DNA of 64,000 nt from NCBI RefSeq assembly GCF_030936135.1, contig NC_082618.1, positions 6,359,034 to 6,423,033 on the forward strand, read 5' to 3'. Below are positions 61,346-64,000 of this stretch, one piece after another (within the stretch, counting starts at the first letter, position 1; the number at the start of each line of letters is the position of its first letter). The translations under genes and the position numbers were made by a program. This DNA comes from Gavia stellata (lineage: Eukaryota > Chordata > Aves > Gaviiformes > Gaviidae). A model generated the notes under the pieces. That model searched no databases, was not told the DNA's origin, and saw only the letters and a program-made list of their open reading frames with translations.

Positions 61346-64000
61346 CTAAGAAATACTGGTTTCATCCCTGGAGAACTCACTGTACAATCAGTTTTGTTAG
61401 CCTGGGAGCTGTCAGAGTGTTCAGCTAACAGTCGACTGACACGATGGAAGAAGTGACCTCTATAGAGAACACCGTGTTGGTGCACTCGCTGCTAGTGCTT
61501 TCACAAGAATGATGGTTGGGTTTTGTTCCATTTTTTTCTCCAGTAACGAAAATGGAATTAAAGCTGAAACATGAAGTATGTTCATTAAACCACAACTTCA
61601 TTAATTTCTGTACAGAATGAAAATAGCTTAATGTGGTCAATAGAAAGCTGCTACCAGGATATTATATGCAGATTGGGGGTTGATGTATCAAAGAGTGTTC
61701 TCTGAAAGTACTTAATTTCCATGCAGAGCTGTTTCATTTTTAAACTGCGGTCAGACAGCCAGTGTTACTAATGTTTGATGTTATATGAATGCTGCAGTAT
61801 AGAATTGCAATTTGCAGTGGAAACCACTGACTGAGTGGGATAACCAAGTACTGCACTGAAGAAGCAGTTACTTAATTGATCTTCATCAGGATCCTTGGTT
61901 TGTGCTATATTGGGAAATGAACTTTAGGCCTGACACACCCTTGGAAGGGCAACCTGTTTAGTGGGATAAGTATGTAAATGTGCTCCTGAAAATGAAATGT
62001 GATATAGTGCTATCATTGCTCTTTCTAATAACTAATTGGAAAAAAATTAAACTGCAGATTTAAACAAAGGAACAAAATTGTAAATGTTGTTTCTGCACTC
62101 AGTATTCTAAGGCTGAATGTTGAAAGTGCCTTCTGTCTTAAAATCTTAAACCAAATACTTTGTGTTGAACTTGGCAGGCAGAAGTGTCCTTGCTTTAAAA
62201 GTGAACAAACAAACAAAATTCCCAGCAAACTTGCTGGGGATAGATGAGTATTAAGAGATCTATTTTAGTTTTTAGACTGAGAAGTGGTAGCAATATTGTT
62301 TCAGTTAACTTAAATCAATGCGATAAAGGTTGAGGATGTGATTCGGAAAGTAAAATACTTGTGTTTCAGACTCTGTCACCAAAAAGTATAGGTTCAGCTA
62401 CTTTCTGTAATTGGTGCTGTGCTGCTTTTTGCCCTTGTCAGCTTCTAAATATGAAGAATTCCAACTGCGTACCCATTTATTTAAAGAATTAGTTTAACTA
62501 ATTTTAGGATTTTTTTTCTTAAACATGAATGTCAGAGAGACACTTATCTTGTATGGCTAAGTGGATTATAAACACTAAGTTGCTGAGGATAAACTTGACT
62601 GTGAAACATGCAGTGTTCAGTAGAGAAAATAGAATTTTTAGATTGAATTCACAAAATAGTACTTAAATTACTACTGAAGTAATTTTCTGGTTTGTATCGA
62701 GGATGTAGGTGGAAGCTGCTTTTATGTATAGAGTTCTGTGGTATGAGTAACATCTGTTGCATGTAACACTAAATTACTTGTCCCTCTTATCTAACAGTTC
62801 TAGACAACAATTCATTAAATGCATTTTGTATTGACCAGAGTATAGTTAAAGCTTGTCTTGATGTTTAGTTCTGTCTCTCAAATGCCTTGAACTTTGATAT
62901 GAGGGGACTGAATGATGTTAAACAGGTTCCTCAAGGCTTTACTTTGTTCTCTTACAAGCCTTGAGGCAATACTACTGTTTAATATGTTGTATAGATTTAT
63001 TTTGATGCATTCCTGTCATCTACACTAAGGCATCTTTTTCATCCAAGGAAGAGGTGAACACGTGCTGCCTGAAATGGTTAGTCGCAGTGCTAATATCTCA
63101 GAACAAGCAGCAATGGAGACAAGTATAATCCATGATTACTTGGTCCGATTCCTGGGTATAGTGCACACCAAAAAAAGGAAAAAAGCCCCATCAACTGAAA
63201 GTATAGGTGTTGACTAACTTCACTGTGTCTTGTGCTTGTCTGTGTGGGCATAGTCTGTTAGTTCAGTTTGTTTAGTAAAATTGTTTAGGGCCAGATTTTC
63301 AGCGGTCGCGTCTGCAGTCCTTGTTTGTGTGCCCATAGGGATCAAATGGAAATTGAGTTTGGTCTGTGGAAGAATCTGCAGCTACACTTTGTGCACGAAC
63401 TTGCAAATCTGATCCTTAATTGTGAACTCTCTTGTCTTGTGTGCTTTTCTTACAGTTACTTTTTACTGGAAGTGATTTGCTAGAAATGGCCCTAACTCTT
63501 CTACTTTCTCTCTTGTGCTTCAGAAATGCAGTTGGCCTGAATAAAGGGCAAAATAATATTAGCAATAGAAATTTAGACCTTTTTGCTTCCAGTTCTTTGA
63601 CTCTTTCCTTGTTGCTCCCAATGATAGAAACAGCATATTTCTTCCAGTAAAATGGCTCAGGTTACAATTAGTAACATGATGGAAATCAGATGAGTGCTTC
63701 ATGCAGCTGCCCCCCTGCCTGCCCCAAACTGAAACAAATGTTGTGGCAAATATGTGGTTGATATTAATTTGATGCTTACAAATCAGAAGGCAAATTCTGA
63801 GAAATTTTGAGGATACAAGAATACAGGTGAAAAAAAAGCTACTAAATAATAACCTGTCTGGCAGTGGGAGAGGGGGGCAGTATGATTACACAGATTCTGG
63901 TTGTGGTTTCAACACTCATGAGAATGGAGGGGAAAAAGTTCATAATCTACAACCAGTGGTTCTGAATTTGGGCTCCCCCCTGACCCTGGCTCTCAAAAGC
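61346..64000. other. Extended VKORC1L1 3' UTR or right flank
   Basis: AT-rich sequence with no recognised exon. The mammalian VKORC1L1 mRNA has a long 3' UTR, and a second AATAAA at 63540-63545 could end a longer isoform. The last few hundred bases show no gene start. Confidence 0.5.

Noticed and set aside
1-64000. Search for virus-derived elements, CRISPR arrays and tRNA or rRNA genes
   Set aside because: By eye I found no paired LTRs, no gag/pol/env-like frames, no spaced repeats of CRISPR type and no tRNA cloverleaf. Small or old fragments would need a repeat library to detect.

Overview
The window is vertebrate nuclear DNA and almost certainly avian. Five of its six protein genes, PSPH, CCT6A, SUMF2, PHKG1 and CHCHD2, lie in the order they have on human 7p11.2. 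They are followed within 4 kb by VKORC1L1, which in human lies across the centromere at 7q11.21. The introns are mostly short, the promoters are GC-rich islands and interspersed repeats are very sparse, as in bird small chromosomes (from memory these genes sit on chicken chromosome 19). All six genes could be read exon by exon with GT/AG junctions and no internal stops, so each coding region looks intact.

Layout: 1-2.75 kb is left flank without a recognised gene. PSPH (minus, 5 coding exons) ends at 2.80 kb and starts at 7.88 kb, followed by about 10 kb of probable PSPH 5' non-coding sequence. A CpG-rich promoter at 17.9-18.27 kb, with two CCAAT boxes and a perfect heat-shock dyad, drives CCT6A (plus, 14 exons, 530 aa). 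SUMF2 (plus, 9 exons, 312 aa) follows and meets PHKG1 (minus, 9 coding exons, 388 aa) tail to tail at 32.1-32.4 kb. A muscle-like TATA/E-box cluster (39.7 kb) and a CpG island with a GC minisatellite (40.0-41.05 kb) lie upstream of PHKG1. CHCHD2 (minus, 4 exons, 156 aa) occupies 42.5-44.75 kb; a four-copy 42-bp tandem repeat sits beside its promoter. Then come 3 kb with possible but unidentified minus-strand exons. VKORC1L1 (plus, 3 exons, 176 aa, with an 11.1-kb first intron) covers 48.5-60.9 kb, and its probable long 3' UTR or flank runs to the end.

The genes are functionally unrelated housekeeping or tissue genes: serine synthesis, cytosolic chaperonin, ER formylglycine-enzyme paralogue, glycogenolysis kinase, mitochondrial CX9C protein and vitamin K epoxide reductase. 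There is no operon-like logic beyond shared promoters and shared 3' space. I found no sign of a new multi-gene system. The unusual items are small-scale: a 54-bp-arm near-perfect inverted repeat in a SUMF2 intron, a 420-bp polypyrimidine tract bounded by 15-bp direct repeats, tandem YY1-like motifs near CHCHD2, and an unrecognised terminal-exon-like ORF at 46.6 kb.
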